A DNA stretch of 64,000 nt from Bacillus pumilus (GTDB taxonomy: Bacteria > Bacillota > Bacilli > Bacillales > Bacillaceae): assembly GCA_001938995.1 (NCBI GenBank), contig MKZN01000010.1, positions 62,001 through 126,000 on the forward strand, written 5' to 3'. Every line of letters begins with the position of its first letter. The stretch's first letter is position 1. A program made the position numbers and the translations under genes. The notes under the pieces were generated by a model. That model saw nothing but the letters and a program-made list of their open reading frames with translations, was not told the DNA's origin and searched no databases. Shown piece after piece: positions 27,528 to 38,017 of this stretch.

Positions 27528-29425
27528 GATCCAATTCCTTTTCTTGGTGTTGCGGGAAGTAGGTCACGCAATTGCTGAGCAACCTGCGCACTCGTCAGTC
27601 CTATTTCTTCGAGCAGGGCATCTACACTTCCATGCTCAATAAATTCGTCTGGAATTCCCATTCGTTCTACTTTGATATGGGATGCTTTTTTGTCGTGTAA
27701 AGATTCTAATACGCTACTTCCAAAGCCACCTTGGAGGACAGCTTCTTCAATGGTCAATATCGGAATGCCTTCAGACACGATCTCATTTAGCATGCCTTCA
27801 TCAAGTGGTTTGATGAAACGAGCATTGACAACACGGATAGATTTTCCTTCTTTTTGCAATTGCTCAGCTGCTTGCATCGCCATTTTAATCGTTGTACCGA
27901 ATGTTAAAATGACCGCATCCTTACCAGGACGAAGCACTTCCCAAGACCCGATCGGAATCGTTTTGAGCTGCTGATCCATGGTAACGCCAATTCCATTTCC
28001 ACGCGGGAAACGCATAGCAATTGGACCGTCATCATATTGAATGGCTGTATTGACCATATGTTGTCCTTCATTTTCATCTTTTGGCATCATGAGGACCATA
28101 TTCGGCATGTGACGCATGAAAGCAATATCAAAGACACCTTGATGCGTCTCCCCATCCGCTCCAACAAGTCCTGCACGGTCAATGCCTATAAACACATTGA
28201 GATTTTGACGACAAATGTCATGAAGAACCTGATCATAGGCTCTTTGAAGGAAAGTTGAATAAATGGCTAAAAACGGTTTCATGTTCTGTGTAGCTAGTCC
28301 TGCTGCCATGGTTGCGGCATGCTGCTCTGCTATTCCTACATCAAACATTCGCTCAGGAAATTCTTTAGCAAAACCTTCAAGTTTTGAACCAACCGGCATA
28401 GCAGGCGTAATAGCGACAATACGTTCATCGTCACGCGCCAGTTTCCTCACGGTTTCACTGACCAATCCACTCCATGATGGAGCTACTGCTGTCGGTTTTA
28501 CAAAATCACCTGTTTCAATTTTGTAAGGACCTGTGCCATGCCAAGTTCCAATTTTATCGGATTCTGCCGGCTTGTAGCCTTTTCCTTTTTTCGTAATCAC
28601 ATGAAGGAGGACAGGGCCTTTTGTTTTCTTAGCGTATTCAAGATTTTCAAATAGATCTTCATAAGAATGACCATCTACAGGACCTAAATAGGTGAAGCCC
28701 ATTTCCTCAAAAAACATGCCAGACACAAGCAAATATTTCAAACTGTCTTTGATACGTTCTGCTGTAGACGCAAGCTTTCCACCAACTGCAGGGATGCGCT
28801 TGAATAAATACTCGAGCTCGTCTTTTACCCACTGGTATTTACCAGCTGTACGCAGTCTGCCAAGCATTGTGTGAATCGCTCCCACGTTTGGGGCAATACT
28901 CATTTCATTGTCGTTTAAGATCACGATCATGTCTTTTTTTTCATCACCAATATGGTTTAACGCTTCTAACGCCATACCACCGGTTAATGCACCGTCACCA
29001 ATAATCGGGAGAATATATTCGTCCGTCCCTTTAATATCTCGTGCGGCGGCCATACCCATTGCGCCAGATAAAGAGGTTGAGCTGTGACCTGTTTCCCATA
29101 CATCATGTTCGCTCTCATTTCGTTTAGGAAAACCGCAAAGCCCTTTATATTGACGAAGTGTATCAAACTCCGCACCTCTTCCAGTTAATAACTTGTGAAC
29201 ATAAGACTGATGCCCAACATCCCAAAGGAACTTATCCTTCGGGCTGTCAAATACTTTGTGGAGTGCTATCGTGAGTTCGACTACACCGAGATTCGGACCG
29301 ATATGCCCGCCTGAGTTAGCCAAAGACTCAATTAAAAACGTACGAACGTCAGCACTTAACTTCTCTAATTCTGCATTTGACATTTCCTTTAGAAACGCTG
29401 GATTTTTTATAGATAAAAGATCCAA
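27524..29425 (-). CDS. dxs: 1-deoxy-D-xylulose-5-phosphate synthase
   Basis: 633 residues, the same length as B. subtilis Dxs. The thiamine-diphosphate motif is [15 protein letters not shown]...LNDNEMSI, the catalytic His lies in [15 protein letters not shown], and a transketolase C-terminal domain follows. It condenses pyruvate and glyceraldehyde-3-phosphate, the first step of the MEP isoprenoid route. Its neighbour ispA uses the products. Confidence 0.96.
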   Translation of the reverse strand: MDLLSIKNPAFLKEMSNAELEKLSADVRTFLIESLANSGGHIGPNLGVVELTIALHKVFDSPKDKFLWDVGHQSYVHKLLTGRGAEFDTLRQYKGLCGFPKRNESEHDVWETGHSSTSLSGAMGMAAARDIKGTDEYILPIIGDGALTGGMALEALNHIGDEKKDMIVILNDNEMSIAPNVGAIHTMLGRLRTAGKYQWVKDELEYLFKRIPAVGGKLASTAERIKDSLKYLLVSGMFFEEMGFTYLGPVDGHSYEDLFENLEYAKKTKGPVLLHVITKKGKGYKPAESDKIGTWHGTGPYKIETGDFVKPTAVAPSWSGLVSETVRKLARDDERIVAITPAMPVGSKLEGFAKEFPERMFDVGIAEQHAATMAAGLATQNMKPFLAIYSTFLQRAYDQVLHDICRQNLNVFIGIDRAGLVGADGETHQGVFDIAFMRHMPNMVLMMPKDENEGQHMVNTAIQYDDGPIAMRFPRGNGIGVTMDQQLKTIPIGSWEVLRPGKDAVILTFGTTIKMAMQAAEQLQKEGKSIRVVNARFIKPLDEGMLNEIVSEGIPILTIEEAVLQGGFGSSVLESLHDKKASHIKVERMGIPDEFIEHGSVDALLEEIGLTSAQVAQQLRDLLPATPRKGIGS

Positions 29426-29574
29426 TCAGGATCAACTCGCTTTCAACAAAATTTCTACATACAAATATAATGCCTTATCCCTACAAAAAACAAAAAGGGA
29501 TATGCGTTGTCTCATATAATAAACTGTTTACAGTTTACCACAATACCTTGAGTACCCTCAAATCTAGGCTGTTT

Positions 29575-30465
29575 TTAATGATCTCTTGAGGCAATGAGGT
29601 CGCAGAGTTCATGTAATAATTGCTGCTCGAGTTGAAGGCCTGAGACAATCTCTTTCGCACGAGTTATATGTTCATTTAGTTTATCTTTTGCGCCTGAAAG
29701 CGTTAATAAAGAAGGGTAGGTCGACTTCTCGTTTGCTGTATCAGAGCCGACACGCTTTCCAATTTTTTCTTCGCTTCCTTCAAGATCTAAAATATCATCA
29801 CGTATTTGGAATGCAATCCCAATATGATAGCTGAATTCTCTTAATTTTTCGATGTCGTCATCAGATGCACCAGCTAATATCGCACCCGCTGTCACACTAA
29901 ATGTGAGGAGTTTCCCTGTTTTTCGAGCATGAATGGACTCTAGTTCATCAAGAGACACTTGTCTTTGTTCTGCTTCCATATCATCAAATTGCCCACCAAC
30001 CATGCCTAACGCACCTGCTGATTTCACAAGTTCATCGATGATTCTGAGCTTTTGATTAGGGGATATATCTCCTGATAATTGTGAAGAAATCAATCGAAAG
30101 CTTTCGGTTAAAAGTGCGTCACCAGCAAGAACGGCTGTTGCTTCTCCGTATACTTTGTGGTTGGTTGGCTTTCCTCTACGAAGATCATCATCATCCATAC
30201 AAGGAAGATCATCATGAATCAAAGAATACGTATGAATCATTTCCACTGCGCAGCCGACGGGTATGCCATCCTCTTCCCTTTTTCCATATGCATTCATGAG
30301 TGCGAGGACGAGAATTGGACGAAGTCTTTTCCCGCCTGCTTTTAGTGAATAGAGCATAGAAGATTTCAGATTTTCTGGAACGTGTAATTCATGAACGTAT
30401 GAAAACAGATACTCTTCAATATCCTTTTTTCTTGTTGTCAAAAATTCATTCAAACTACTTGTCAC
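29575..30465 (-). CDS. ispA: Farnesyl diphosphate synthase (polyprenyl synthetase)
   Basis: 296 residues. The first Asp-rich motif [16 protein letters not shown] and the second IRDDILD are intact, with GGKRLRP near the N-terminus. It joins isopentenyl and dimethylallyl diphosphates to C15. It overlaps xseB by 11 nt and precedes dxs in the same transcription direction. Confidence 0.95.
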   Translation of the reverse strand: MTSSLNEFLTTRKKDIEEYLFSYVHELHVPENLKSSMLYSLKAGGKRLRPILVLALMNAYGKREEDGIPVGCAVEMIHTYSLIHDDLPCMDDDDLRRGKPTNHKVYGEATAVLAGDALLTESFRLISSQLSGDISPNQKLRIIDELVKSAGALGMVGGQFDDMEAEQRQVSLDELESIHARKTGKLLTFSVTAGAILAGASDDDIEKLREFSYHIGIAFQIRDDILDLEGSEEKIGKRVGSDTANEKSTYPSLLTLSGAKDKLNEHITRAKEIVSGLQLEQQLLHELCDLIASRDH

Positions 30466-30715
30466 CCGCGTCTGCCTCCTTCACTGAAAAAGGAGCCAGC
30501 TCACCATCCTCTTTTAGGATGAAATCCATTTGCTTTTCGACATGCTGTAATTTTTCATGACAAAGTTTCGAAAGCGTCATACCTTCTTGAAAATAATGGA
30601 TGGCTTGCTCTAGCGGCACATCTCCTTCTTCCAGCTTCCCCACAATCTCTTCTAAACCTTTCATGGCTTCTTCAAATGTCAGTTGTTGCTCTTTTTGTTT
30701 GTTTGATTCCGTCAT
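30455..30715 (-). CDS. xseB: Exodeoxyribonuclease VII small subunit
   Basis: 86 residues with the XseB core [26 protein letters not shown], a helical hairpin that binds the XseA extension. The exonuclease degrades single-stranded DNA from both ends. It overlaps xseA by 4 nt. Confidence 0.95.
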   Translation of the reverse strand: MTESNKQKEQQLTFEEAMKGLEEIVGKLEEGDVPLEQAIHYFQEGMTLSKLCHEKLQHVEKQMDFILKEDGELAPFSVKEADAGDK

Positions 30716-32058
30716 GTTGATTGCCCCTCCTTCTCAATTACCTCACAAATGAGACGTCCATCTTTCATTGTGATCGTCAGTTTATCTGTCGTTTCGACTT
30801 GCTCTACACTTTTAATCAGTTCATCTTCTTTATAGGCTAAGCTGTAGCCTCTTTCCATCACTTGAAGCGGATTTAATGCATTTAGTTTACCAAGAACAGA
30901 TTGGAACTGCGAATGAATTGTTTTCATTTGCACATTCATACTGCGGATGAGCTGATCTGTTTCATTGGTGTGACGTTTTTTCGCTTGAAGTAGCTGTTCT
31001 TTTGGATGAAGTGGCTTGAGTCTATATGTTTGGCGGTCAAGTTGACTCCGCTTTTGTTCAATTTGTCTCGTGAGCTGTTTTTGAAAACGGTCAAATACCA
31101 TATCGAATTGCTGCTCTTTTTGCTCTTGTAATCGTTTTGGAAAACGGAAAGCATAAGAAGATTGAAGAGCCACAAGCCGTTCATTTGCTTGTGTGGTTCG
31201 ATTTTTAACAGCTCTTGTTAACCGGATGTCGATTGATTTCATGCGTTCAATCAAATCGGCTGTGCTTGGAACAGCTAACTCGGCTGCTCCTGTTGGTGTG
31301 GGTGCCCTCATGTCTGCAGTGAAATCACTAATCGTAAAGTCAGTTTCATGTCCAACCGCAGAAATGATTGGAATGTCTGATGCGAAGATCGCTCTTGCTA
31401 CTGCTTCTTCATTAAAGGCCCAGAGCTCCTCTATTGAACCTCCGCCCCTTCCGACAATCAAGACATCACAAATCTGTTTTTCATTAGCTTCTTTGATTCG
31501 TTCAACAATGGAACGAGTGGCATTTTCTCCTTGAACTAGTGCCGGCAGCACGATGATTTTAGCTTGCTTGTAGCGCCGGTTGATGGTAGTAATCACATCT
31601 CGAACAGCAGCACCTGTTGGCGATGTAATGACCCCTACTACCTCTGGGTATTCAGGAATTTGTTTTTTATAACGCGCATCAAATAAGCCTTCACTTGCCA
31701 GTTTTTTCTTCAGCTCTTCATAAGCAAGATGAAGAGCACCAACACCATCAGGCTGCATTTCCTTCGCATATAATTGATAGTTGCCGCTCGGCTCATAGAC
31801 TTGAATACCGCCTCGTACGAACACCTTCATGCCGCTTTTTGGAGAAAAAGGTAGCTTGGATGCTGACCGCTGGAACATCACAGCTTGCATGCGTGCATTC
31901 TCGTCTTTCAAGGTGAAATAAACATGACCCCTTGAATGAATCTTGACATTCGATAACTCACCTTTGATCCATATATCTTCTAAATGAGGGTCAACATCAA
32001 ATTTTCTCTTTATGTATTTTGTAAGGGCTGTGACCGTTACAAAGGCTTTTTCACTCAT
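30712..32058 (-). CDS. xseA: Exodeoxyribonuclease VII large subunit
   Basis: 448 residues from ATG 32058 behind AGAGGAGG; a 10-codon upstream extension is not supported by spacing. An OB-fold domain (about 1-110) is followed by the catalytic domain with [17 protein letters not shown] and [11 protein letters not shown], then a long coiled coil. A perfect hairpin lies in the folD-xseA gap. Confidence 0.95.
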   Translation of the reverse strand: MSEKAFVTVTALTKYIKRKFDVDPHLEDIWIKGELSNVKIHSRGHVYFTLKDENARMQAVMFQRSASKLPFSPKSGMKVFVRGGIQVYEPSGNYQLYAKEMQPDGVGALHLAYEELKKKLASEGLFDARYKKQIPEYPEVVGVITSPTGAAVRDVITTINRRYKQAKIIVLPALVQGENATRSIVERIKEANEKQICDVLIVGRGGGSIEELWAFNEEAVARAIFASDIPIISAVGHETDFTISDFTADMRAPTPTGAAELAVPSTADLIERMKSIDIRLTRAVKNRTTQANERLVALQSSYAFRFPKRLQEQKEQQFDMVFDRFQKQLTRQIEQKRSQLDRQTYRLKPLHPKEQLLQAKKRHTNETDQLIRSMNVQMKTIHSQFQSVLGKLNALNPLQVMERGYSLAYKEDELIKSVEQVETTDKLTITMKDGRLICEVIEKEGQST

Positions 32059-32086
32059 GACGTATTCCTCCTCTTCAGAAACGCAC

Positions 32087-32119
32087 ATTCATCCACCCGC
32101 AATATGCAGGTGGATGAAT
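32087..32119 (-). other. Perfect 11-bp hairpin between folD and xseA, no T-tract
   Basis: ATTCATCCACC (32087-32097) and GGTGGATGAAT (32109-32119) flank an 11-nt loop that itself contains GCA-ATA-TGC. The minus strand lacks a T run, so it is more likely an mRNA processing or stabilising element, or an attenuator, than an intrinsic terminator. Confidence 0.5.
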
Positions 32120-32128
32120 GGACAAAGC

Positions 32129-32980
32129 TTATGCTAATGTACGTTTTGCTGATTTGACCGTATTGTGTGCAAGCATCGTAATCGTCATTGGACCGACTCC
32201 ACCAGGGACTGGTGTGATATAGGAAGCCTTTTCTTTCGCTTCTTCGAAATCAACATCACCTACTAACTTCCCTGTATCTAAACGATTGACTCCTACATCG
32301 ATGACAATCGCACCTTCTTTGATTTGGTCAGCTTTCATAAAGTTCGCTCGACCGACGGCAACAACTAAAATGTCTGCTTTTAACGTATGTTCTGAAATAT
32401 TCGCTGTTCTTGAATGGCAGTATGTAACCGTTGCATGTTCATTTAACAATAATTGTCCAACTGGTTTCCCAACAATATTGCTTCGTCCGACAACGACCAC
32501 TTCTTTTCCAGAAAGATCAACACCTGTTTTGTGCAGCAGTTCCACAATACCAGCTGGTGTACAAGGAAGGAAGGTATCTTCTCCAAGTAGCATTTTCCCG
32601 ATATTTAATGGATGAAAACCATCTACATCTTTTTCTGGTGAGATCCGTTCGATGACGGCTTTTTCAGAAATATGTTTAGGTAGTGGAAGCTGAACTAGAA
32701 TTCCGTGGAATTGATCATCTGCATTGTATTGATCAATCAGATCAAGCAATTCTTTTTCTGTTAAAGAAGCATCTAAGTGATCAAGCTGAAAATGCATTCC
32801 CATCGCTTCTGCTGCTTTTTTCTTCCCGCGCACGTAAGAAAGTGAAGCCGGATCATCACCGATTAGAATAACGGCAAGACCTGGTGTGACTCCTTGTTGT
32901 TTTAGCTCTTCTACTTCTTTTGCTAATTGTTCACGTTTTTCTTTTGCTGTCTCTTTTCCATCGATGATCGTTGCTGACAT
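32129..32980 (-). CDS. folD: Methylenetetrahydrofolate dehydrogenase/cyclohydrolase FolD
   Basis: 283 residues. Catalytic [14 protein letters not shown] (Tyr/Lys pair), VQLPLPKHI, and the NADP loop [11 protein letters not shown], with [11 protein letters not shown] near the end. It interconverts methylene-, methenyl- and formyl-tetrahydrofolate, and so links to the glycine cleavage operon in this window. Confidence 0.96.
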   Translation of the reverse strand: MSATIIDGKETAKEKREQLAKEVEELKQQGVTPGLAVILIGDDPASLSYVRGKKKAAEAMGMHFQLDHLDASLTEKELLDLIDQYNADDQFHGILVQLPLPKHISEKAVIERISPEKDVDGFHPLNIGKMLLGEDTFLPCTPAGIVELLHKTGVDLSGKEVVVVGRSNIVGKPVGQLLLNEHATVTYCHSRTANISEHTLKADILVVAVGRANFMKADQIKEGAIVIDVGVNRLDTGKLVGDVDFEEAKEKASYITPVPGGVGPMTITMLAHNTVKSAKRTLA

Positions 32981-32997
32981 GTCGAATCCTCCTATTG

Positions 32998-33387
32998 CTA
33001 CTTTAGGTCATTTTTGATATTCGAAAGTACACCATTAACGAATTTCGGCGCTTTATCGTCACCGAATAATTTGGCGAGTTCTATCGCCTCATTCATGGAG
33101 ACACTCACCGGAATGTCTTCTTGATACACCATTTCGTACACAGACAACCTTAAAATGGCTCTGTCTACGTTCGCAATACGATCAAGCTTCCAATTCACAA
33201 GATGCTGGGAAATCATTTCATCAAGCTTGTCTTTTTGTTCAAGCACACCGAAAACCAGTTCCTCAAAAAACGGATCTGATTCTTGTTCATCCAAAGCATG
33301 TGTAATTGCTTCTTTTGGATCAATATTGCTGACATCAATTTGAAATAGTGTTTGTAACGCCTTTTCTCTTGCAGTTCTTCTTTTCAT
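32998..33387 (-). CDS. nusB: Transcription antitermination factor NusB
   Basis: 129 residues from ATG 33387 (AAAGGAG upstream); a longer frame reading upstream is not supported. [19 protein letters not shown] and [13 protein letters not shown]...[21 protein letters not shown] are typical. NusB acts with NusE/S10 in rRNA antitermination. Confidence 0.95.
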   Translation of the reverse strand: MKRRTAREKALQTLFQIDVSNIDPKEAITHALDEQESDPFFEELVFGVLEQKDKLDEMISQHLVNWKLDRIANVDRAILRLSVYEMVYQEDIPVSVSMNEAIELAKLFGDDKAPKFVNGVLSNIKNDLK

Positions 33388-33537
33388 TATTAACTCCTTT
33401 AACCACTTTATCCGCTTGTCGTTAAGCCATACAGAAATCATAACATATTTTGACCTTGGTCGCACCAAGATCCATGTGAGCTTTCATGAAAAACAAAGCA
33501 ACATGATCCACATTCCGAACTTACCGAAAAATGGCGA

Positions 33538-33571
33538 TTAAAAAACCAAAGAGGGCACTCCTCCTTGGTTT
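33538..33571 (-). terminator. Terminator after yqhY
   Basis: AAACCAAGGAGG and CCTCTTTGGTTT arms with a run of T on the minus strand, 14 bp after the yqhY stop. Confidence 0.85.
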
Positions 33572-33584
33572 CATTTACCCTCTT

Positions 33585-33998
33585 TTACATTTCTTGTTCT
33601 ACTTCAGCCTCAGCGGTTTTTGTATCAAACTGAATACCAACAACATGAATGTTGATTTCATTAATGGTTAAGGCAGTCATGTTCAAAAGGGTTTGACGAA
33701 TATTTTCTTGAACAGCAGTGGATACCTTTGGAATGGATAGGCCAAATTCAACCACACAATATACATCAATTGTAATGCCTTCTTCTGAAACATCTACTTT
33801 TACACCTTTACGGTGATTTTTCTTACCAAAGCGTTCTGCTACATCAGCAGCGAAATTGCCCCGCATTTCAGCAATACCTTCCACTTCTGAAGCAGCAATT
33901 CCCGCAATCACTTCAATGACTTCTGGCGCAATTTGCACTTTACCCAATTGATCTTCATTTAGGTTCATTTCAAGTAAATTGTTTTCTGACACGATCAT
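33585..33998 (-). CDS. yqhY: Asp23/DUF322-family protein YqhY
   Basis: 137 residues with the Asp23 core: GKVQIAPEVIEVIAGIAASEVEGI and PKVSTAVQENIRQTLLNMT. YqhY is consistently found with accBC and is thought to adjust acetyl-CoA carboxylase activity; the mechanism is not visible here. It starts 19 bp after accC. Confidence 0.92.
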   Translation of the reverse strand: MIVSENNLLEMNLNEDQLGKVQIAPEVIEVIAGIAASEVEGIAEMRGNFAADVAERFGKKNHRKGVKVDVSEEGITIDVYCVVEFGLSIPKVSTAVQENIRQTLLNMTALTINEINIHVVGIQFDTKTAEAEVEQEM

Positions 33999-34017
33999 TC
34001 ACCTCCGAAAGCTGTTA

Positions 34018-35367
34018 TTATTTCATGATTTGGTATGTTTCTAAAAACTTCGTATTAAAATTACCGCTCACAAATGTCTCATGCTCAAGCAATCTCAAAT
34101 GGAATGGAATCGTTGTATAGACACCTTCAATGACGAATTCTTGAAGCGCACGTTTCATCTTCGCAATCGCTTCTTCTCTTGTTTTACCATACGTGATGAC
34201 TTTCGCAATCATGCTATCGTAATATGGCGGAATCACATAACCCGGATAAGCTGCAGAATCAATACGTACACCTAGACCGCCTGGCGGGAGATACATTTTA
34301 ATTTCACCAGCAGAAGGCATGAAGTTTTTCTCTGGGTTCTCTGCATTGATACGGCATTCGATTGCCCAGCCATCATATACGACATCCTCTTGGGTAAGAG
34401 AAAGCTTCTCACCTGATGCGACCTTGATCTGTTCTTTGATCAAGTCAACACCTGTGACCATTTCCGTTACAGGATGCTCTACTTGAATACGTGTATTCAT
34501 TTCCATGAAGTAGAACTTCTCTTCATGATAATCGTAAATGAATTCGACCGTTCCAGCACCTGTATATTCTACAGCCTCGGCTGCTTTTACTGCTGCCTCG
34601 CCCATTTGCTCACGAATATCTGCATTTAGTGCAGGTGATGGCGTTTCTTCAAGTAGCTTTTGCATTCTTCTTTGGATCGAGCAATCACGCTCTCCAAGGT
34701 GAATAGTATGACCATGCTGATCTGCGAGCACTTGAATTTCAACGTGTCTAAAGTCTTCGATGAATTTCTCTAAATAGACACCAGGGTTTCCAAAGTTTTG
34801 TGCCGCTTCTTGCTGCGTGATTTTGACACCGTTAATGAGCTCCTCTTCAGTACGAGCTACACGAATGCCTTTACCACCGCCACCTGCGGTTGCTTTAATA
34901 ATTACAGGATAGCCAATACTTGCTGCTGTTGAAACAGCATCATCAAGATCTTTTACAATTCCTTGAGAACCAGGGACAATTGGTACCCCTGCTTGCTTCA
35001 TTGTATCTCTAGCGACATCTTTTGTTCCCATTTTAGAAATAGCTGACGCAGTTGGTCCAACAAAGATGACGTTACACTCTTCACATAGCTCTGCAAAGTC
35101 TGCATTTTCAGCAAGGAAACCGTATCCTGGATGAATCGCATCTGTTCCTGTTAGTTTTGCCACACTGACAATGTTTGTGACATTTAAATAACTGTCCTTT
35201 GAAGCAGTTGGACCGATACAATAGGCTTCATCAGCCATTTGAACATGTAGTGCATCGCGATCTGCCTCAGAAAATACGGCTACTGTTTCGATTCCTAGCT
35301 CTTTGCAAGCGCGGATGATTCTAACTGCGATTTCTCCTCTGTTTGCAATTAATAGCTTTTTAATCAT
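34018..35367 (-). CDS. accC: Biotin carboxylase of acetyl-CoA carboxylase
   Basis: 449 residues. N-terminal [21 protein letters not shown]-grasp loop [28 protein letters not shown] and the biotin-site residues are complete. It carboxylates biotin on AccB, the first step of fatty-acid synthesis. It lies 11 bp after accB. Confidence 0.96.
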   Translation of the reverse strand: MIKKLLIANRGEIAVRIIRACKELGIETVAVFSEADRDALHVQMADEAYCIGPTASKDSYLNVTNIVSVAKLTGTDAIHPGYGFLAENADFAELCEECNVIFVGPTASAISKMGTKDVARDTMKQAGVPIVPGSQGIVKDLDDAVSTAASIGYPVIIKATAGGGGKGIRVARTEEELINGVKITQQEAAQNFGNPGVYLEKFIEDFRHVEIQVLADQHGHTIHLGERDCSIQRRMQKLLEETPSPALNADIREQMGEAAVKAAEAVEYTGAGTVEFIYDYHEEKFYFMEMNTRIQVEHPVTEMVTGVDLIKEQIKVASGEKLSLTQEDVVYDGWAIECRINAENPEKNFMPSAGEIKMYLPPGGLGVRIDSAAYPGYVIPPYYDSMIAKVITYGKTREEAIAKMKRALQEFVIEGVYTTIPFHLRLLEHETFVSGNFNTKFLETYQIMK

Positions 35368-35378
35368 GATCGTACTCC

Positions 35379-35855
35379 TTACTCTGCTTTCACTAGAAAG
35401 AGGGGTTGTCCGAATTCTACAAGCTGACCGTTTTCAGCTAATACTTCGACGATTTCACCTTTTACTTCTGCTTCGATTTCATTAAACAGTTTCATCGCTT
35501 CAACGATACATACAACTGAATTTTCCTTCACCTTAGAACCTGATGTCACGTATGGATCTGCTTCTGGCGAAGATGAAGCATAAAATGTGCCAACCATTGG
35601 GGATGTAATTTTATGCAGATTTTCAGACGCAGTGGCCTCAGAGGCTTCGGTCTGAGCTGGAGCTTGTGCTTTAGGAGCTTGTTGAGCTGGAGCTGCTTGG
35701 ACAGGAGCCACTGGTGCTTGTGCTGCAACTTGCTGAACGACTTCTTTATTTTTTTTGAGTTTGATTTTTGCACCTTCGTTTTCGTACGTAAATTCATCAA
35801 TTGTAGATTCGTCAATTAATTTAATCAGTTCATGAATTTCTTCGATTTTTAACAT
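35379..35855 (-). CDS. accB: Biotin carboxyl carrier protein
   Basis: 158 residues. An Ala/Pro/Gln-rich linker (about 47-78) precedes the biotinyl domain with the modified Lys in [12 protein letters not shown]. First gene of accBC-yqhY. A promoter with a palindrome in its spacer lies just upstream. Confidence 0.96.
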   Translation of the reverse strand: MLKIEEIHELIKLIDESTIDEFTYENEGAKIKLKKNKEVVQQVAAQAPVAPVQAAPAQQAPKAQAPAQTEASEATASENLHKITSPMVGTFYASSSPEADPYVTSGSKVKENSVVCIVEAMKLFNEIEAEVKGEIVEVLAENGQLVEFGQPLFLVKAE

Positions 35856-35888
35856 GGATTTGCACCCCTATGTGTGGATTTATCTTTT

Positions 35889-35912
35889 TTTATAGGCTAG
35901 TACTAAAAGTAC
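35889..35912 (-). promoter_or_regulatory. Probable accB promoter with GTACT-TTT-AGTAC palindrome in the spacer
   Basis: A TATAAA (35889-35894) on the minus strand lies 33 bp before the accB start. Just upstream, in the -10/-35 spacer, is the palindrome GTACTTTTAGTAC (35900-35912), flanked by TA-rich sequence. It may be an operator for a fatty-acid regulator; its half-site resembles FapR's TTAGTAC, but the layout does not match fully. Confidence 0.4.
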
Positions 35913-35942
35913 ATACTATAACCATCTTACAGGAGGATTTCG

Positions 35943-35990
35943 TTGAATTCAACTACTATTGTGATCAGATCGCTTGCGAGGGCACATTGA
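35943..35990 (+). CDS. Candidate 15-residue peptide between accB and spoIIIAH
   Basis: A TTG start lies 6 bp after a perfect AGGAGG (35931-35936) and gives MNSTTIVIRSLARAH before a TGA; a bidirectional terminator follows 20 bp later. It is on the strand opposite accB and spoIIIAH. No homologue is known to me, and there is no strong promoter, so it may be chance. Confidence 0.25.
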   Translation: MNSTTIVIRSLARAH

Positions 35991-36009
35991 AGAGGGCGTG
36001 AAACCGCAT

Positions 36010-36042
36010 GAAAAAACGCCCTTTTCGACAAGGGCATTTTTT
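36010..36042. terminator. Bidirectional terminator after spoIIIAH
   Basis: GCCCTT (36018-36023), TTCGAC loop, AAGGGC (36030-36035), flanked by A6 and T6. It ends the spoIIIA operon on the minus strand. Confidence 0.85.
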
Positions 36043-36050
36043 CAAATTTT

Positions 36051-36707
36051 TTATTGGTTGGTAGGCTCAAAAGTAACTGCAACGTTATCCAGTCCTTTAA
36101 TTTCATTTGTGACCATATCAATAATGTCTGCTGCTTGAGACTTTGATTTTTTATCAGAACGAACCGTAATGCTGACTTTATCTCCTTCAGCACTTACTAG
36201 CGCATCTTTATATCCTTTTGTTTTAATTAATGTTTCTAGCTGGCGCTCAGTTCCTTCCGCCTCGCTAAGAGCAGTCATTTGATCGTAAGCTTCACTTTTT
36301 TCCTGCGCGGTTGCATCATCACTAGATACGATTTCGTTAAATTCTTCACGCTGCTTGCTTCGCTTATCTTCAAGCTCTAGCCTGTAAGTGGTAAAAAGCT
36401 CATCGTCTGTTTGCTCCGAGATAGCTTTTCCTTCTTCACCACTTGTTTCAACATCTTCTTGTTGACCATTTGTCTCTTTGTCAGTGGATTTGGTGTCGGT
36501 TCCTTTTTCAGTTCCCTTTTCAGTTCCTTTCTCAGTTCCCTTTTCAGTCCCTTTTTCTGGTTCTGTCTTTTTCTCTTCCGTTCTATTTGAGTTTGCATCT
36601 TCTACTGTTACTGCATTCTCACCTTGTGGAGACATAATATAATACACACTTAATACGACAACTAAACTTAGCATCGTTAATAGCCAAACCGTTTGTTTTT
36701 TTAACAT
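36051..36707 (-). CDS. spoIIIAH: SpoIIIAH, mother-cell feeding-tube/channel protein
   Basis: 218 residues. One membrane helix (about 6-22, LLTMLSLVVVLSVYYIM), a low-complexity linker with five EKGT repeats, and the YscJ/FliF-like domain that binds forespore SpoIIQ. The start follows from the overlap with spoIIIAG, TGATG. It is required for late forespore sigma-G activity. The extracellular half is collinear with B. subtilis; the linker differs. Confidence 0.95.
   Translation of the reverse strand: MLKKQTVWLLTMLSLVVVLSVYYIMSPQGENAVTVEDANSNRTEEKKTEPEKGTEKGTEKGTEKGTEKGTDTKSTDKETNGQQEDVETSGEEGKAISEQTDDELFTTYRLELEDKRSKQREEFNEIVSSDDATAQEKSEAYDQMTALSEAEGTERQLETLIKTKGYKDALVSAEGDKVSITVRSDKKSKSQAADIIDMVTNEIKGLDNVAVTFEPTNQ
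36498..36557. repeat. Five tandem 12-bp repeats inside spoIIIAH (EKGT units)
   Basis: Five consecutive copies of a 12-bp unit (GAAAAAGGAACT and variants) encode EKGT in the linker between the membrane helix and the SpoIIQ-binding domain. Copies differ at synonymous positions. The unit is prone to slipped-strand length change without a frameshift. Confidence 0.9.
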
Positions 36708-37378
36708 CATTCCGAATCCTCCTTGATTTTTTTAGGGGCAACAGCTACTCTATGGCTCGGTACATCAAGCACTCGTGTAACAGCTTCAATGATGGTTTTT
36801 TTTATTTGAACGTTGTCTACTCCTTGAGCGACAACGAGGACACCTCGAATTTCGGGCTTTTTCGTTTGGACTACGACAGGTGTTTCTTCATTGCCATTTT
36901 TGATGATCACGATCTCTTCTTCTTTTGTTTGATCCGTTACACTTCGCACGCCGCCTTCTTTATCTGTTTCTTCAGTCGTTGTGCTTTTATTGGATTTGTT
37001 TTTTTCAAAGATTTTTAAAGAAGTCGCATCTACATTGACCACAATGGAAACATCCTCCACTCCAATGATCGTCTCTAAAATTTCCTTCAACTGGTTTTCG
37101 TACTCTTGCTCAACGTCCTCAATTGAATTCTTAGACTTGCCTGACGAGGTTGGTTTGAACACCGCCTGCTCTTCTGAAGGTGCTTTTTTAGAAGCAGGAA
37201 CAGCTGACTGTTGATTGCCAGATGGCGGTGACAACAATTGACTGACTAGCATGAAAGACACTCCGATGATGAATACAAGTAACAAGTAATGGTGTTTTGT
37301 TAGTTTCGGTTTCCCCTCGCCCTTTTCAGATGCTTGGAACAATGCTTTCAGCTTCTGTTTCCAGTCTTGGTTATTCAT
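36707..37378 (-). CDS. spoIIIAG: SpoIIIAG, engulfment channel protein
   Basis: 223 residues from ATG 37378, 8 nt inside the end of spoIIIAF. One membrane helix (about 30-50) is followed by a Ser/Lys-rich linker and a ring-forming domain. SpoIIIAG makes a large ring in the channel between mother cell and forespore. A charged insertion DKEGGVRSVTDQTKEEE lies in its ring domain, as in B. subtilis. Confidence 0.93.
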   Translation of the reverse strand: MNNQDWKQKLKALFQASEKGEGKPKLTKHHYLLLVFIIGVSFMLVSQLLSPPSGNQQSAVPASKKAPSEEQAVFKPTSSGKSKNSIEDVEQEYENQLKEILETIIGVEDVSIVVNVDATSLKIFEKNKSNKSTTTEETDKEGGVRSVTDQTKEEEIVIIKNGNEETPVVVQTKKPEIRGVLVVAQGVDNVQIKKTIIEAVTRVLDVPSHRVAVAPKKIKEDSE

Positions 37379-38003
37379 GATCTGCCGTGTCACCTCCCTC
37401 AATTTGCAACGCAATGTGTTCAGGACTCGTATTCCAAACATCAGCCAACGTCTCTTTCACCTTCGTCATCTCTTTTGTTGACGATCCAGCGCTTTCCTCC
37501 CTTTGCCTCGCGAGATCAATGTCCACCTTTGCCACCGTTTCTACAGCATCACCTGCGAGCGGGGAAAGAACAGCTTTGATGCGAAATTGATTCGCCTCCA
37601 TATTCTGATCAAGGTGCTCCTCATCTGCCAACACTTCTACATGTTTCATTTCATAGCTCTCCTTCTCTAGTGGTGCCTTAGCGCTTTTTTCTAGTTGGAC
37701 AGCCATTTGCTTTAAAATATATGCACGCTGAGAGGCTTGTATTTCTTTTTTTTCTAAATTCATCTGATTTTTTATTTCCTCTGATTGCGCTTCTCCCTTT
37801 TTCTTCATGATTTCTGAGAAAATCTGATCAGGGTCGGCACGGAATAAAGCAAAAATGGGATTGAGCATGACGACAATTAACAGTAAGCTGACGACCATTT
37901 TTGCATACTTTTGCATGCTTGAATTAGGAAGCAACAGGTCAATGACAATCGCAAATAAGATAAATAAAATAATACTCGTGATCCATTCCGTGAGAAAACT
38001 CAT
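37371..38003 (-). CDS. spoIIIAF: SpoIIIAF
   Basis: 210 residues from ATG 38003 (GGGGACAA upstream). Two N-terminal membrane helices (about 8-28 and 38-58) and a soluble ring-like domain. Frame continues upstream into spoIIIAE, but the alignment starts MSFLTEWITSIILF. Confidence 0.93.
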   Translation of the reverse strand: MSFLTEWITSIILFILFAIVIDLLLPNSSMQKYAKMVVSLLLIVVMLNPIFALFRADPDQIFSEIMKKKGEAQSEEIKNQMNLEKKEIQASQRAYILKQMAVQLEKSAKAPLEKESYEMKHVEVLADEEHLDQNMEANQFRIKAVLSPLAGDAVETVAKVDIDLARQREESAGSSTKEMTKVKETLADVWNTSPEHIALQIEGGDTADHE

Positions 38004-38017
38004 AATTTGTCCCCTCC

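Noticed and set aside
36443..36637. Low-complexity Phe/Leu-rich frame over spoIIIAH repeats
   Set aside because: It is the antisense reading of the EKGT repeats, not a protein gene.
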